Shown here: one piece after another, positions 36,554 through 46,025 of the stretch
Position numbering within the stretch: position 1 is the stretch's first letter
Layout: every line of letters begins with the position of its first letter
NCBI RefSeq assembly: GCF_018219455.1
Contig: NZ_CP056122.1
Span: 992,001 to 1,056,000, forward strand
Origin: Moritella sp. 5
GTDB taxonomy: Bacteria; Pseudomonadota; Gammaproteobacteria; Enterobacterales; Moritellaceae
Length of the DNA: 64,000 nt
Direction: 5' to 3'
The notes under the pieces: generated by a model
Database searches by the model: none
What the model was told of the DNA's origin: nothing
Seen by the model: the letters and a program-made list of their open reading frames with translations, nothing else
Position numbers and translations under genes: made by a program

Positions 36554-37945
36554 TTAAGTACAAGTGTGGGCTTTTTTGATGTCGCCTACATTTAATACTT
36601 TAATTGCTAAACCACCTTGTGAAGTTTCACGGTATTTAGCATTCATGTCTTTACCTGTTTCGTACATAGTTTCGATAACTTTGTCTAACGATACACAAGG
36701 CTCACTCGTACGGCGCATAGCCATACGTGAAGCGTTGATTGCTTTTACTGCTGCAATCGCGTTACGTTCGATACAAGGTACTTGTACTTGGCCACCAACA
36801 GGATCACAAGTTAGACCTAAGTTATGTTCCATGCCGATTTCAGCTGCTTCACAAACTTGAGCTGCACTTGCACCCATTAATTCAGCAAGACCTGCCGCTG
36901 CCATTGAGCAAGACACACCCACTTCACCTTGGCAACCTACTTCCGCGCCCGAGATAGATGCGTTAGTTTTGTATAGGATACCGATAGCACCTGATGCTAG
37001 GTAGAATTTAGTGTATTCATCACGTGTTAACGGACGGATGAACTTGTCATAGTATGCTAGTACTGCTGGGATGATACCTGCAGCGCCGTTTGTTGGTGCT
37101 GTTACGACGCGGCCGCCAGCAGCATTTTCTTCACTCACTGCAAGTGCAAACATGTTAACCCAATCAATGATAGTCATTGGATCAGTGTTAAAGCCATCAC
37201 TTGCTTCTAGCTGACGTTTAAGGGCTGCAGCACGACGTGGTACACGTAAAGGACCCGCGAGTAAACCTTCTGTTTTACAACCGCGCTCAATAGCTTCAGC
37301 CATTGCAGTCCAAATACCAGAGAACAAGTGATGAGTTTCTTGTTCTGTACGGAATGATTTTTCATTTTCAGCCATTAGTGCGCTGATCGACAATGCATTA
37401 TCTTGACAGTGTTGAACCAATTTTGCCGCACTGTTAAATGGATATTTAACGTCTGCAGTTTCACCTTGTGTTAAACCGAAGTTTTCTTCGTCAACGATGA
37501 AACCACCACCGGTAGAGTAGTAGGTTTTTTCGAATGCAACTTCACCATCGATATATGCGTGAATTTTCAAACCGTTTTCATGTAGTGCAAGTGGTTCATC
37601 GATAAAGTTCATAGCTGAAGCGGGAAAATCAACAGTATGGCATTGTAGACCGATCGTTAAACGACGTGTTTGTTCAACACGGTGGATAAACTCTGGAATT
37701 GCATCAATATCAACAGTTTCAGGTGAATTACCTGCTAAACCCATGATGATAGCAATATCAGTGTGGTGACCTTTACCAGTCAACGATAATGAACCATGCA
37801 CATCCACTGTGATTTGAGTGACTTCGCGGATCTTCCCTGTCGCTCGTAGGTCGTCGATAAATTGTTTGGCAGCTTTCATTGGACCAACAGTATGAGAACT
37901 AGATGGACCAATACCAATTTTGTAGATATCGAATACACTGATCAT
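36554..37945 (-). CDS. sdaA: L-serine ammonia-lyase SdaA (iron-sulfur type), second paralogue
   Basis: Deaminates L-serine to pyruvate and ammonia with a [4Fe-4S] cluster. The 463-aa protein is close to E. coli SdaA along its whole length: [60 protein letters not shown]. Predicted cluster ligands are Cys338, Cys380 and Cys391, and Cys462 is the penultimate residue, in the place of the C-terminal tail cysteine. The first copy (4380-5747) differs most in the N-terminal domain, so the two may differ in affinity or regulation. GAGGAA precedes the ATG. Confidence 0.96.
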   Translation of the reverse strand: MISVFDIYKIGIGPSSSHTVGPMKAAKQFIDDLRATGKIREVTQITVDVHGSLSLTGKGHHTDIAIIMGLAGNSPETVDIDAIPEFIHRVEQTRRLTIGLQCHTVDFPASAMNFIDEPLALHENGLKIHAYIDGEVAFEKTYYSTGGGFIVDEENFGLTQGETADVKYPFNSAAKLVQHCQDNALSISALMAENEKSFRTEQETHHLFSGIWTAMAEAIERGCKTEGLLAGPLRVPRRAAALKRQLEASDGFNTDPMTIIDWVNMFALAVSEENAAGGRVVTAPTNGAAGIIPAVLAYYDKFIRPLTRDEYTKFYLASGAIGILYKTNASISGAEVGCQGEVGVSCSMAAAGLAELMGASAAQVCEAAEIGMEHNLGLTCDPVGGQVQVPCIERNAIAAVKAINASRMAMRRTSEPCVSLDKVIETMYETGKDMNAKYRETSQGGLAIKVLNVGDIKKAHTCT

Positions 37946-38294
37946 AGTAATTCCTCAGCAGATGCTTAAGTTATATAAGCTTAAATAAATAGCGCGCTAA
38001 CAGACTCTTGTTAGGCAGAAAATAGAGACTAAACTTTTTTTTAATCTCTCAAATTTTTAGGTCGTTATCATAGCGCTTTAATTGGAAAACACAACTGTCA
38101 ATATAGCGGTCCGTACTGTTATTTAGAGATTGATCCCATATAACAATTCATTATGTTTCATAATTGCAGTGTAAAGTTTTGCTTTATTTATTTAGTGAAG
38201 ATATTTCGAGTGCCAAGGTAATAATGACGTTAATTTATGGGGTCATTATTACCTTTAATAATTAATGGCTTAGTGAGGTTGGGGTGTTTTTCTG
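37946..38294. other. Intergenic region between cyoE and sdaA
   Basis: 349 bp with no ORF. It contains the sdaA promoter (not resolved), a small stem CTAACA (37997-38002) with TGTTAG (38009-38014), and a perfect 14-bp inverted repeat AAGGTAATAATGAC (38215-38228) with GTCATTATTACCTT (38242-38255), loop 13 nt. The latter is 40 bp after the cyoE stop and probably ends the cyoE transcript, though it lacks a T-run. Confidence 0.55.
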
Positions 38295-39191
38295 TTAATA
38301 ATTAATAATCCAGTGATCAACTAATAATAATATAAATAACATCATTAAATGTATGATTGAGAATTTAAATGTTTGGAATGCAGTTTTACGCGTAGGGCTG
38401 AATTTTAAGCGATAAGCGTAATAAATAAAACTTATCCCTAGGATAGTAGAACCAGTTAAATAGAGTAGACCACTTAACTGGGTGAGCCAAGGTAGCCAGG
38501 TTACAGGGAGTAATAGCAGTGTATAAAGCAATATCAGAGTCTTAGTGTACTCAGCGCCGTGAGTAACGGGCAACATAGGTATCTTGGCCTTGGCGTATTC
38601 TTTCTCTTTATGGATGGCCAGTGCCCAAAAGTGTGGCGGTGTCCAAATGAAAATAATCATCACCAATAATAATGCCTGCCCAGTCACTTCTCCCGTCATT
38701 GCGGTCCAGCCAAGCAGCGGTGGTGTTGCACCAGCTAGCCCGCCAATCGCGATATTTTGTGGTGTAGCTCGCTTCAAGTACATAGTATAAATGACGGCAT
38801 AACCAATCAGGCTGGCAAAGGTCAACCAAGCGGTTAACGCATTTACAAATACAAAGAGTGTTGCCATACCGATTATTGCCATACTTGTAGCAAAAAATAA
38901 TGCTTTTGGTGTGCTAATGGTATTTTGTACTAATGGCCGGTGGTGGGTTCTGGTCATGATGGCGTCAATACGCTGGTCAAGAATATGATTGTATGCTGCG
39001 GCGGCGGCAGAAAGTAACCCTATGCCGATTAATGCAGGAGCTAATAAACTGAGTGAAGGTAAATCGGGTAAGGCGAGTACCATCCCGACTAAAGCGGTCA
39101 ATAACAATAAGGCAACGACTTTGGGCTTCGTTAGTTGATAATATGCGCGCCAGTTTGGTGTGAGCGTTAATTTGATTGATTGCGTATTCAT
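38295..39191 (-). CDS. cyoE: Haem O synthase (protohaem IX farnesyltransferase)
   Basis: Adds the farnesyl tail to haem b, giving haem O, which CtaA turns into haem A for the oxidase. Polytopic UbiA-family membrane protein, about 298 aa, with the first aspartate-rich motif region (NHILDQRIDAIMTRTHHRP) and the second loop (TPPLLGW, HFWALAIHKEKEYAKAKIPM). I place the start at ATG 39191, with AGAGG upstream and a 4-nt ATGA overlap with the ctaA stop; a longer frame reaches 39224 but has no such support. Last gene of the oxidase assembly group. Confidence 0.95.
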   Translation of the reverse strand: MNTQSIKLTLTPNWRAYYQLTKPKVVALLLLTALVGMVLALPDLPSLSLLAPALIGIGLLSAAAAAYNHILDQRIDAIMTRTHHRPLVQNTISTPKALFFATSMAIIGMATLFVFVNALTAWLTFASLIGYAVIYTMYLKRATPQNIAIGGLAGATPPLLGWTAMTGEVTGQALLLVMIIFIWTPPHFWALAIHKEKEYAKAKIPMLPVTHGAEYTKTLILLYTLLLLPVTWLPWLTQLSGLLYLTGSTILGISFIYYAYRLKFSPTRKTAFQTFKFSIIHLMMLFILLLVDHWIINY

Positions 39192-40216
39192 AACACCTCT
39201 TGCAGTTGCTGTTGGTTTAACCAAAGTAGGGTTACTAAGGTGATGAGTAGGATCGCAGCGACTAAATTATGTGCCACAGCAATGCTCAGTGGTAATTGAA
39301 AAAACACGTTTGCTATCCCCAGACTGACTTGTAAACATAAAACGATAACGAGTACTTTGGCCGTAAGGCGGATTTTTTTTTCAGGTTGTGATTTAAATAA
39401 TTGATAGGCGGTTAATAGTAAAAAAATGAAGGTCACACCAGCCCAAATCCGATGAGTAACATGAATATTCATTCTGGCGATCGTATCGCGCACACCGTAT
39501 TGATAAGTTTCGGCCAAAGGACTCAGGCTAAATACATCGCTAAAGTTAAAACGGCTGAGCCAGTCACCGTTGCATATTGGGAAGTCAGTGCAGACAATGG
39601 CGGCGTAATTTGAGCTTGTCCAGCCACCGAGTGCAATTTGAATGATTAATATCGGCAGGGCAATGCCGCAATATAATTGGATCCGGATCAACCGTTGCCG
39701 CTGTGTTGGTAATATAACCTTGTTATTTAGTGTTTGCGTAGCTTGGATGAGTGTCCCTTTTATATTGGATAGCCGTAATCGAAGTAATACAAGTAGTGCT
39801 AAAATACTAAACCCGCCTAATAGGTGCCCCATGACAATAATGGGTTGCAAGTTCATAGTCACTGTCCACATACCTAAAGCAGCTTGAAATAGCACTAACA
39901 AGATTAGCAAAGTCGCTAATGGAACGTGTTGTTTACGCTTGCCACAAGTGATGAAAATAAGCAGGATAAGTATGCCTAATAGTCCTGCAATATAGCGGTG
40001 GATCATTTCGTTCCATGCTTTCTCGATATGCAGTGGTTTATCAGGATAAGCTAATTGAGCTGATGCGATATCTTGTGCGTTGGCAGGGACAGAGTTAAAA
40101 CCATAACAGCCCGGCCAATCAGGGCAACCAAGCCCAGCGTCGGTTAAGCGCGTATAAGCCCCTAGCGCGATCACTAGAAAGGCAAGTAGTATCGTCAGGT
40201 TGAGCAGTTTTGACAT
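39188..40216 (-). CDS. ctaA: Haem A synthase CtaA (COX15 type)
   Basis: Oxidises the C8 methyl of haem O to a formyl group, producing haem A. Eight-helix membrane protein, about 342 aa, with the COX15 features LGAYTRLTDAGLGCPDWPGC near the N-terminus and conserved histidines at EMIHRYIAGLLG, VMGHLLGG, HVTHRIWAG and AVAHNLVAA. The start is ATG 40216, preceded by AAGGAT at 5 nt; the in-frame TTG at 40249 overlaps the upstream gene and has no ribosome site. Its stop overlaps the cyoE start. Confidence 0.95.
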   Translation of the reverse strand: MSKLLNLTILLAFLVIALGAYTRLTDAGLGCPDWPGCYGFNSVPANAQDIASAQLAYPDKPLHIEKAWNEMIHRYIAGLLGILILLIFITCGKRKQHVPLATLLILLVLFQAALGMWTVTMNLQPIIVMGHLLGGFSILALLVLLRLRLSNIKGTLIQATQTLNNKVILPTQRQRLIRIQLYCGIALPILIIQIALGGWTSSNYAAIVCTDFPICNGDWLSRFNFSDVFSLSPLAETYQYGVRDTIARMNIHVTHRIWAGVTFIFLLLTAYQLFKSQPEKKIRLTAKVLVIVLCLQVSLGIANVFFQLPLSIAVAHNLVAAILLITLVTLLWLNQQQLQEVL

Positions 40217-40241
40217 AGACAATCCTTGTATATTCGCTGAC

Positions 40242-40772
40242 TTATCCAATTTTAGATATTTTAAGTAAGCGTTTTAAATCCTTTAATAAGCCCGCTGATA
40301 CTTTTATTGCCGCCGCTCTATCTGCGGGGTATTGATAGCGCATAAAGATATTTCCATGCGGATCAACTAAATATAGTATATCCGTGGATAATTGGTTTTG
40401 GTTTATCTCACTTAATTGCAATTTTTCTAGGGCTGATATTTCAACGTGTTCGCGAGATAAGTTTGCTGGTGGTATGACGGTTACTGGGTATTTCGTTAGG
40501 TAGCGCTGTACTCTCGTTCCTTCGGCGGCCAGTAATGTATGTACTTGCTGTATTTGCCATAAACTCTGTTGGCATTGTTGTGCGCATCTATCACTTGGAT
40601 TATAGAGCAGTAACCATGCTTGTGGTGGCTGTGACATGGTTAGTGGTGGTGATAAGAGTTTTCCTGTATTGGTTTTAGCCCCTTGGTACCAGTCATTAAC
40701 TAGCACTAATTTAGCGATTAAAATGGGCGCTATAAATAAACCCATGATGATGAATAATGGTTTTTTCTGCAT
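40242..40772 (-). CDS. Sco-like, thioredoxin-fold protein of the oxidase cluster (tentative)
   Basis: Membrane-anchored protein of 176 aa with one N-terminal helix (about residues 5-25) and a periplasmic domain. WLLLYNPSDRCAQQCQQSLW contains Cys63 and Cys67 in a CxxxC arrangement, as in the copper chaperone Sco, and TDILYLVDPHGNIFMRYQYP resembles the late strand of that fold. I do not see the conserved histidine that binds copper in Sco. It sits between SURF1 (2-bp gap) and ctaA (25-bp gap). A role in delivering copper or reducing the CuA cysteines of CoxB is plausible from context only. Confidence 0.7.
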   Translation of the reverse strand: MQKKPLFIIMGLFIAPILIAKLVLVNDWYQGAKTNTGKLLSPPLTMSQPPQAWLLLYNPSDRCAQQCQQSLWQIQQVHTLLAAEGTRVQRYLTKYPVTVIPPANLSREHVEISALEKLQLSEINQNQLSTDILYLVDPHGNIFMRYQYPADRAAAIKVSAGLLKDLKRLLKISKIG

Positions 40773-40774
40773 GA

Positions 40775-41515
40775 CTAATCCTTATCTTGCATTTTCTTAT
40801 ATTGAGTTTGATATCTTTTTAACCAATAGCCGCTAGATAGGCTTAACGCGAATGCTAAAGTAAACCATTGGACTGCATAAGCCGTATGTTTAGCGGGAGG
40901 CATGACCGTTATCGTCCATGTTTTGATAAAGCCGATGTGCGTATCTGGATTTAGCTGTAATAGTAGTGGGTTGAGAGGTATGTTTAGCGTGGTCCGTAGT
41001 TGAGGTATATCGGTACGCTGTATAACCAAAGGCCCTTGTGTTGTAGGTGCGATATTCTCACCGAGAAGTAAAGGTGAGCCTTGCTGTGCACTTAAAGTCC
41101 CGTCTAACTGGTAATGTCCTGTCAGTTGCGGAATATCAGGTAGTAATGAACGTGACGTTGAACCAGGTAGCCAACCAAGGTTAACGAGAATAATTTGTTT
41201 ATCGCTGTGAAAGGGAAGATACAAGTGATAGCCAAACTGTTTATTGTAAGTTTGATTATCTAATAATATCGGTGCTTCATTATCAAAATAACCGTATAAA
41301 GATACCTCTCTATGTAAACTACTTGCGGTTATTTGAGTGAGAGATGTGAGTGCTGGTTGGTTGATATCTAATAGCGCTTGTTTTTCTTGTGCACGGGAGA
41401 CTTGCCATAACCCTAATTTTATACAAATGACAATCGCGAGTAGGCTAAACAGAAAAAAACTGATTAAGCGTTTGGAGAATTTATAGCATTGCATAGTGCT
41501 AAATAAAATCTGCAT
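40775..41515 (-). CDS. SURF1-family cytochrome oxidase assembly protein
   Basis: SURF1 proteins help insert haem A into subunit I. The 246-aa protein has the family architecture of two transmembrane helices (about 15-35 and 212-230) flanking a periplasmic domain, with the conserved LGLWQVSRAQEKQALL at the first helix, VNLGWLPGSTSRSLLP in the middle and HTAYAVQWFTLAFALSLSSG at the end. AAGG precedes the ATG. It is first in the SURF1, Sco-like, ctaA, cyoE run, which is separated from coxBA-ctaG-coxC by two unrelated genes. Confidence 0.93.
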   Translation of the reverse strand: MQILFSTMQCYKFSKRLISFFLFSLLAIVICIKLGLWQVSRAQEKQALLDINQPALTSLTQITASSLHREVSLYGYFDNEAPILLDNQTYNKQFGYHLYLPFHSDKQIILVNLGWLPGSTSRSLLPDIPQLTGHYQLDGTLSAQQGSPLLLGENIAPTTQGPLVIQRTDIPQLRTTLNIPLNPLLLQLNPDTHIGFIKTWTITVMPPAKHTAYAVQWFTLAFALSLSSGYWLKRYQTQYKKMQDKD

Positions 41516-41651
41516 ATTTAACCTTAAAAAATAACAGCTTGGATAATGTTATAAATGCCCATCTTGAGCATATAATTAAGGATAGAGATATTTTTAAAAA
41601 ATGGTAGGAAAACAGACGAAAGTTGAATTTAATTAACAGCTTGCAGATGAA

Positions 41652-41676
41652 TATCCCAGCGAGTGACGCTGGGATA
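41652..41676 (-). terminator. Hairpin after pyrC
   Basis: TATCCCAGCG pairs with CGCTGGGATA, a 10-bp perfect stem with a 5-nt loop, about 60 bp after the pyrC stop. No T-run, so termination is likely but not certain. Confidence 0.55.
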
Positions 41677-41733
41677 GATGTGTTATCAAAATTGTAATGA
41701 TTAACGTGATATTAAGGTTAACTCAATCGTGTG

Positions 41734-42765
41734 TTATTTTACTTGCCAAGCGATAGTTTCACCTGTTCTGATTGGCACCATTTTAGCGTCACCAAAAGGT
41801 AGCGTTTCAGGTACTTTCCATGCAGATTTTTCTAACGTGATAGTGTCAGCGTTACGTGGTAAGTTATAAAAATCAGGACCATTGAAGCTTGCGAATGCTT
41901 CTAATTTATCAAGTGCATTTTCTTGCTCAAATACTTCAGCATAAAGCTCAATTGCAGCATGTGATGTATAAGCGCCAGCACAACCACAAGCAGATTCTTT
42001 TTTATCATCGGCATGCGGTGCAGAGTCCGTACCAAGGAAAAATTTGTTGCTACCACTTGTTGCAGCTTTAACAAGTGCCGCTTGATGCGTATTACGCTTC
42101 AAGATTGGTAAGCAATAGTAGTGAGGTTTAATACCACCCACTAACATATGGTTACGGTTGAATAATAAATGGTGTGCTGTGATGGTCGCAGCAATATTGT
42201 CACTGGCATTATTTACAAATTCCACGGCATCAGCAGTGGTAATATGCTCAAGTACAATCTTTAAATTTGGAAAATCAGCAACAACGGGTTTTAATACTGT
42301 ATCTAGGTAAACCTTTTCACGGTCAAAGATATCAATGTCAGCATCTGTTACTTCACCATGTAATAATAATGGCATGCCTGCATCTTGTAATGCTTGTAGT
42401 GCAGGGTAAACATTCTTAATTGATGTTACACCCGATGATGAATTTGTCGTTGCGCCAGCTGGGTAAAGCTTTGCCGCATAAACAATACCGGTTGCTTTGG
42501 CTGCGCGGATATCTTCAGCAGTTGTTTGATCGGTAAGATAGATAGTCATTAATGGACTAAATGAAGAATTCTCTGGTACGTTAGCTAAGATACGTTGACG
42601 ATAGTCTTGTGCAATCTCAGCATTTGTTACTGGCGGTACAAGGTTAGGCATAATGATTGCGCGACCCATGTAACGGCTAATGTCAGCAACCGTATGTTTT
42701 AAAACATCACCATCTCGAAGGTGCAGGTGCCAGTCATCTGGGCGGGTGATTGTTAAAGTTTCCAT
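41734..42765 (-). CDS. pyrC: Dihydroorotase
   Basis: Zinc enzyme that closes carbamoyl-aspartate to dihydroorotate in pyrimidine synthesis. The 343-aa protein is the class II, E. coli-like form. Metal ligands are His13 and His15 in [10 protein letters not shown], the carboxylated lysine is Lys99 in [13 protein letters not shown], further histidines lie in LLLHGEVTD and VLEHITTAD, and the catalytic aspartate is in [13 protein letters not shown] precedes the ATG. Unrelated in function to its oxidase-assembly neighbours. Confidence 0.97.
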   Translation of the reverse strand: METLTITRPDDWHLHLRDGDVLKHTVADISRYMGRAIIMPNLVPPVTNAEIAQDYRQRILANVPENSSFSPLMTIYLTDQTTAEDIRAAKATGIVYAAKLYPAGATTNSSSGVTSIKNVYPALQALQDAGMPLLLHGEVTDADIDIFDREKVYLDTVLKPVVADFPNLKIVLEHITTADAVEFVNNASDNIAATITAHHLLFNRNHMLVGGIKPHYYCLPILKRNTHQAALVKAATSGSNKFFLGTDSAPHADDKKESACGCAGAYTSHAAIELYAEVFEQENALDKLEAFASFNGPDFYNLPRNADTITLEKSAWKVPETLPFGDAKMVPIRTGETIAWQVK

Positions 42766-42855
42766 TTGATTTCTCCATCGCTAATTTCCGCAGATTCTAA
42801 AGAGTAATGTAGGGGAAGTCAAAGACGTAGTCTTAATTGATGATAAAAGACGAAA

Positions 42856-42890
42856 CCAAGTAAGCCTATAGTTAATTTTAGCTTACTTGG
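42856..42890 (-). terminator. Terminator after the DUF819 gene
   Basis: CCAAGTAAGC (42856-42865) pairs with GCTTACTTGG (42881-42890) over 15 nt, about 20 bp after the stop on the minus strand; only a short TTT follows. Confidence 0.6.
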
Positions 42891-42910
42891 CCTCTATTAT
42901 ATATATGTAA

Positions 42911-44161
42911 TTACATGCCGAAGCTAGCAGCCCATTGCATCATCAAACCACTAATATAAGCCCCGTACGTTCCTAATGCGTAACCCATTACAGCAAGTAA
43001 GATCCCCACTGGTGCTAATGATGGATGAAATGCAGCAGCAACAACAGGTGCTGATGCGGCGCCACCGACGTTAGCTTGGCTACCTACGGCCATAAAGAAC
43101 AAAGGGGCACGGATCATTTTAGCGACAACAATCATTAGAATTGCATGGATTGATAACCAGATAATACCAATGAAGAAGTAACCAGGGTTTTCAAAAATAG
43201 CTGTGATATCCATATTCATACCAATGGTTGCCACCAGGATATAAATAAAGCCAGAACCCACTTTTGAGGCACCAGCATGTTCCAGCTTACGTGACATAGG
43301 CAGGCAAGATGCAATTAGTGCAAATGTTGTTACCAATACGATTAACCAAAAGAAACCTGATGTTAAGCTGTATTTTGCAAGTTCTGGTGCGTTAATCTGA
43401 ATCCAAGGTGCAATTTTATCACTGAAATAATGTGCAAGACCTGTTAAACCAAAACCAACTGCAACAATTGACATTATATCTGTGGTTGTTATTGGACGTG
43501 CATTTTCTTTTTCATATTTTGTAACTGTTGCTTTTAGTTCATCAATCGCACTCGTATCAGCTTTAAGCCATTTATCCATGCGTTTTTGGTTACCTGCCAT
43601 GACTAATAAAATGGCCATCCAAATGTTGGCACAGATAACATCGACAGTGATCATTGCTGAGAATAAATTATCATCAACAGTGAATACTTCTTTCATCGCA
43701 GCTTGATTTGCACCACCGCCAATCCATGAGCCGGCAACTGTCGTTAGGCCACGCCATACATCGCCACTCACAAGGTCAGGGTTTATTTGGTCAATAATAA
43801 TTATCGCGATTGGACCACCAATCATGATACCGAAAGTGCCCGTTAAGAACATGATAATCGCTTTAGACCCTAGGCCCATGATCTTCTTTAAATCAGCGGA
43901 TATTATCAGTAGCACTAACGCTGCCGGTAATAAATAGCGGCTAGCGACAAAGTAAAGATTCGATGAGCTTGCATCGATAATTCCAAACGTATTAAGTAGT
44001 GACGGGAGGAAATAGCATAACAAGAGGCCTGGAACGAATTTGTAAAACTTCTTCCAAAAAGGATGTTCACTTTTTTCAGTAACGAACACCGCGCCCAAAA
44101 TTACTGCGAGTAAACCCATAACTACAGCATCGTTGGTAATAAGATTGATTGAATTTTCCAT
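42911..44161 (-). CDS. DUF819 family membrane protein
   Basis: Polytopic inner-membrane protein of 416 aa with about ten to eleven hydrophobic segments and a cytoplasmic charged loop near residues 195-220. It has the family stretches LIISADLKKIMGLGSKAIIM, TVAGSWIGGGANQAAMKEVF and SQANVGGAASAPVVAAAFHP. The two glycine-rich segments resemble re-entrant regions of secondary transporters. Substrate is unknown. AAGGAAG precedes the ATG. It is the first of two genes lying between coxC and SURF1; the flanking hairpins suggest separate transcription. Confidence 0.85.
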   Translation of the reverse strand: MENSINLITNDAVVMGLLAVILGAVFVTEKSEHPFWKKFYKFVPGLLLCYFLPSLLNTFGIIDASSSNLYFVASRYLLPAALVLLIISADLKKIMGLGSKAIIMFLTGTFGIMIGGPIAIIIIDQINPDLVSGDVWRGLTTVAGSWIGGGANQAAMKEVFTVDDNLFSAMITVDVICANIWMAILLVMAGNQKRMDKWLKADTSAIDELKATVTKYEKENARPITTTDIMSIVAVGFGLTGLAHYFSDKIAPWIQINAPELAKYSLTSGFFWLIVLVTTFALIASCLPMSRKLEHAGASKVGSGFIYILVATIGMNMDITAIFENPGYFFIGIIWLSIHAILMIVVAKMIRAPLFFMAVGSQANVGGAASAPVVAAAFHPSLAPVGILLAVMGYALGTYGAYISGLMMQWAASFGM

Positions 44162-44578
44162 CTTCTTCCTTGTCAGTTTAACGTATATAAAAAGCGTAAT
44201 GAATAACTAAATTACGAATTGAAATATACATTATTCACTGCTTATTGAGCAACTGGAAGAATTTGTAGTTATCTAAATTAATTTAACTGGAATTATATTT
44301 CGCCTAGTGCATACAATCTAATTGTATGCATATTAAGTGTTATTCGTATGAAAATAGCCTTGTTTGCATGAAAATGGTACGCGTCGGCGCTGTGGTTACG
44401 TGGATTGAAGTGAGATCACAAAACAGGAATTAGTAGCCTAAAGAGGTAGGTATGAGCGTCCTAAAATAAGCAGAGATAAATAGAAACAGTGTTTAACTGT
44501 GATCTAACCCTCATCACTATACTTATTTAAGTATAGTGATGAGGGTTAGATATTCGTGATAGTCAGGCTTGTTTATGA
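44162..44578. other. Intergenic region between coxC and the DUF819 gene
   Basis: 417 bp with no ORF. It has two striking palindromes: a 23-nt one at 44308-44330 (TGCATACAAT, 3-nt loop, ATTGTATGCA), about 150 bp before the DUF819 start, and a 50-nt one at 44502-44551 close to the coxC stop. The repeated phrase TATGAAAAT / CATGAAAAT lies between them. A promoter for DUF819 is expected but not resolved. Confidence 0.6.
44502..44551. terminator. Long perfect hairpin after coxC
   Basis: Two 23-nt arms (44502-44524 and 44529-44551) are perfectly complementary around the loop ATTT; the arms begin ATCTAACCCTCATC and end GATGAGGGTTAGAT. It ends 27 bp after the coxC stop. It has no T-run on either side, so it may terminate, protect the coxBA-ctaG-coxC mRNA, or be a relic of a mobile palindrome. 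Confidence 0.6.
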
Positions 44579-45475
44579 TTAAACAATATAGACAAAAATG
44601 AACAGAATTATCCACACAACATCGACAAAATGCCAATACCAAGCAGACGCTTCAAAAGCAAAATGTTTACCCGGAGTAAAATGCCCGTTGATAATACGAA
44701 ATAACATGACGGTAAGCATGATGACACCTAGCGTTACGTGCATGCCATGGAAGCCAGTGAGTAAATAAAAAGTATTGCCATACACACCAGAATCAAATTT
44801 TAATGACAATGCGTGGTAAGCATGTACATATTCTTCAGCTTGAAAAAATAAGAAAGTCACCCCCAAAGCAACGGTAATAGCTAGCCAGATGACTAACTTT
44901 GTACGTTGTGTTGCTATCAGGCTGTGGTGGGCAAAATGTAACGTTACCGATGAGCTAATTAGGATAATGGTGTTGATTAGCGGTAAACCATACCAAGGCA
45001 TGGCTTGTGTTTCTCGTCCATCTGGTGTGATTGTTAATGGCCAGTGAGGTATGAAATCAGCCCAAATAACAGCATGAGTCATGGCATTATTACCTTCACC
45101 GCCTAACCAAGGAATAGATAGATTACGCAGGTAAAATAATACCCCGAAGAGCGCGATAAAAAACATCACTTCTGAAAAAATAAACCATAACATGCCCATT
45201 CTGAAAGAACGATCAAGCTGCTGATTGTACAGCCCGTTCATCGATTCGGTGATCACATTTCTAAACCAACTAATGAGCATAAACAGCAGTATGCCAATGC
45301 CGATTAATAAAATAGGTATCCCGCTGTTACTGCCGTTTTTATCTACTTGCTGAACTGTCGTTGCCGCACCTATGGCAATAATAAAGAGCGCGATAGCACC
45401 GACGAAAGGCCAAATACTACTTGCTGGAACATAGTAGTTTTTTGGGGCTTTGGCATATTCATTATTATCTTGCAT
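44579..45475 (-). CDS. coxC: Cytochrome c oxidase subunit III
   Basis: Membrane subunit of the aa3/caa3 haem-copper oxidase. The 298-aa protein has seven predicted helices and the subunit III hallmarks GMLWFIFSEVMFFIALFGVL, QAEEYVHAYHAL, DSGVYGNTFYLLTGFHGMHV and EASAWYWHFVDVVWIILFIF. It lies 10 bp after ctaG. Its 3' end carries a long perfect hairpin. Confidence 0.96.
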   Translation of the reverse strand: MQDNNEYAKAPKNYYVPASSIWPFVGAIALFIIAIGAATTVQQVDKNGSNSGIPILLIGIGILLFMLISWFRNVITESMNGLYNQQLDRSFRMGMLWFIFSEVMFFIALFGVLFYLRNLSIPWLGGEGNNAMTHAVIWADFIPHWPLTITPDGRETQAMPWYGLPLINTIILISSSVTLHFAHHSLIATQRTKLVIWLAITVALGVTFLFFQAEEYVHAYHALSLKFDSGVYGNTFYLLTGFHGMHVTLGVIMLTVMLFRIINGHFTPGKHFAFEASAWYWHFVDVVWIILFIFVYIV

Positions 45476-45485
45476 TACAGGGCTC

Positions 45486-46025
45486 CTAGCGCATAGCTAC
45501 TTCTGTCGGTTCATTTTTAAATAGGGTGTAGGCGAGGGTTAACGTTGATATATCGGATGGTATATTAGGGTCAATATAAAAGATCAGCGGCATCATTGCT
45601 TCTTCGTTTGCAGTTAACATCTGTTCTTGAAAACAAAAACATTCTGTTTTTACCAAATATTGCGCACCATAACCAGGGGAGATGGAAGGTACTGCACGGC
45701 CGAATGTATCTTGATCACTTTGATTCATGGCAACAAAACTAACCTGATAGCGTTCACCTGGATGTAGGTCCACGCTCCTGATTTCCGGTTTAAATGTCCA
45801 AGGTAATTGTTTATTTAAATAAGTGACAAACTCAACTTTAACCGTGCGTGATTCATCAACGCTCGTTATTGGTATTGCTGATGCTCGGCTATAATCTTTA
45901 CCATTTAGTCCCGTAATATCACAAAACACATCATATAAAGGCACGAGTGCAAAACCAAAACCGAACATACCAACGACGCTGAATATTAATAGCCGTAATT
46001 GCTTTTTCATTTTAGGTGTTGTCAT
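45486..46025 (-). CDS. ctaG: Cytochrome c oxidase assembly protein CtaG (Cox11)
   Basis: Delivers copper to the CuB centre of subunit I. The 179-aa protein has one N-terminal helix (about residues 10-30) and a periplasmic immunoglobulin-like domain with the copper motif CFCF (Cys129, Cys131) in VKTECFCFQEQ, after NQSDQDTFGRAVPSISPG. Its ATG overlaps the coxA stop by one base (TAATG), so it is translated together with coxA. Confidence 0.95.
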   Translation of the reverse strand: MTTPKMKKQLRLLIFSVVGMFGFGFALVPLYDVFCDITGLNGKDYSRASAIPITSVDESRTVKVEFVTYLNKQLPWTFKPEIRSVDLHPGERYQVSFVAMNQSDQDTFGRAVPSISPGYGAQYLVKTECFCFQEQMLTANEEAMMPLIFYIDPNIPSDISTLTLAYTLFKNEPTEVAMR

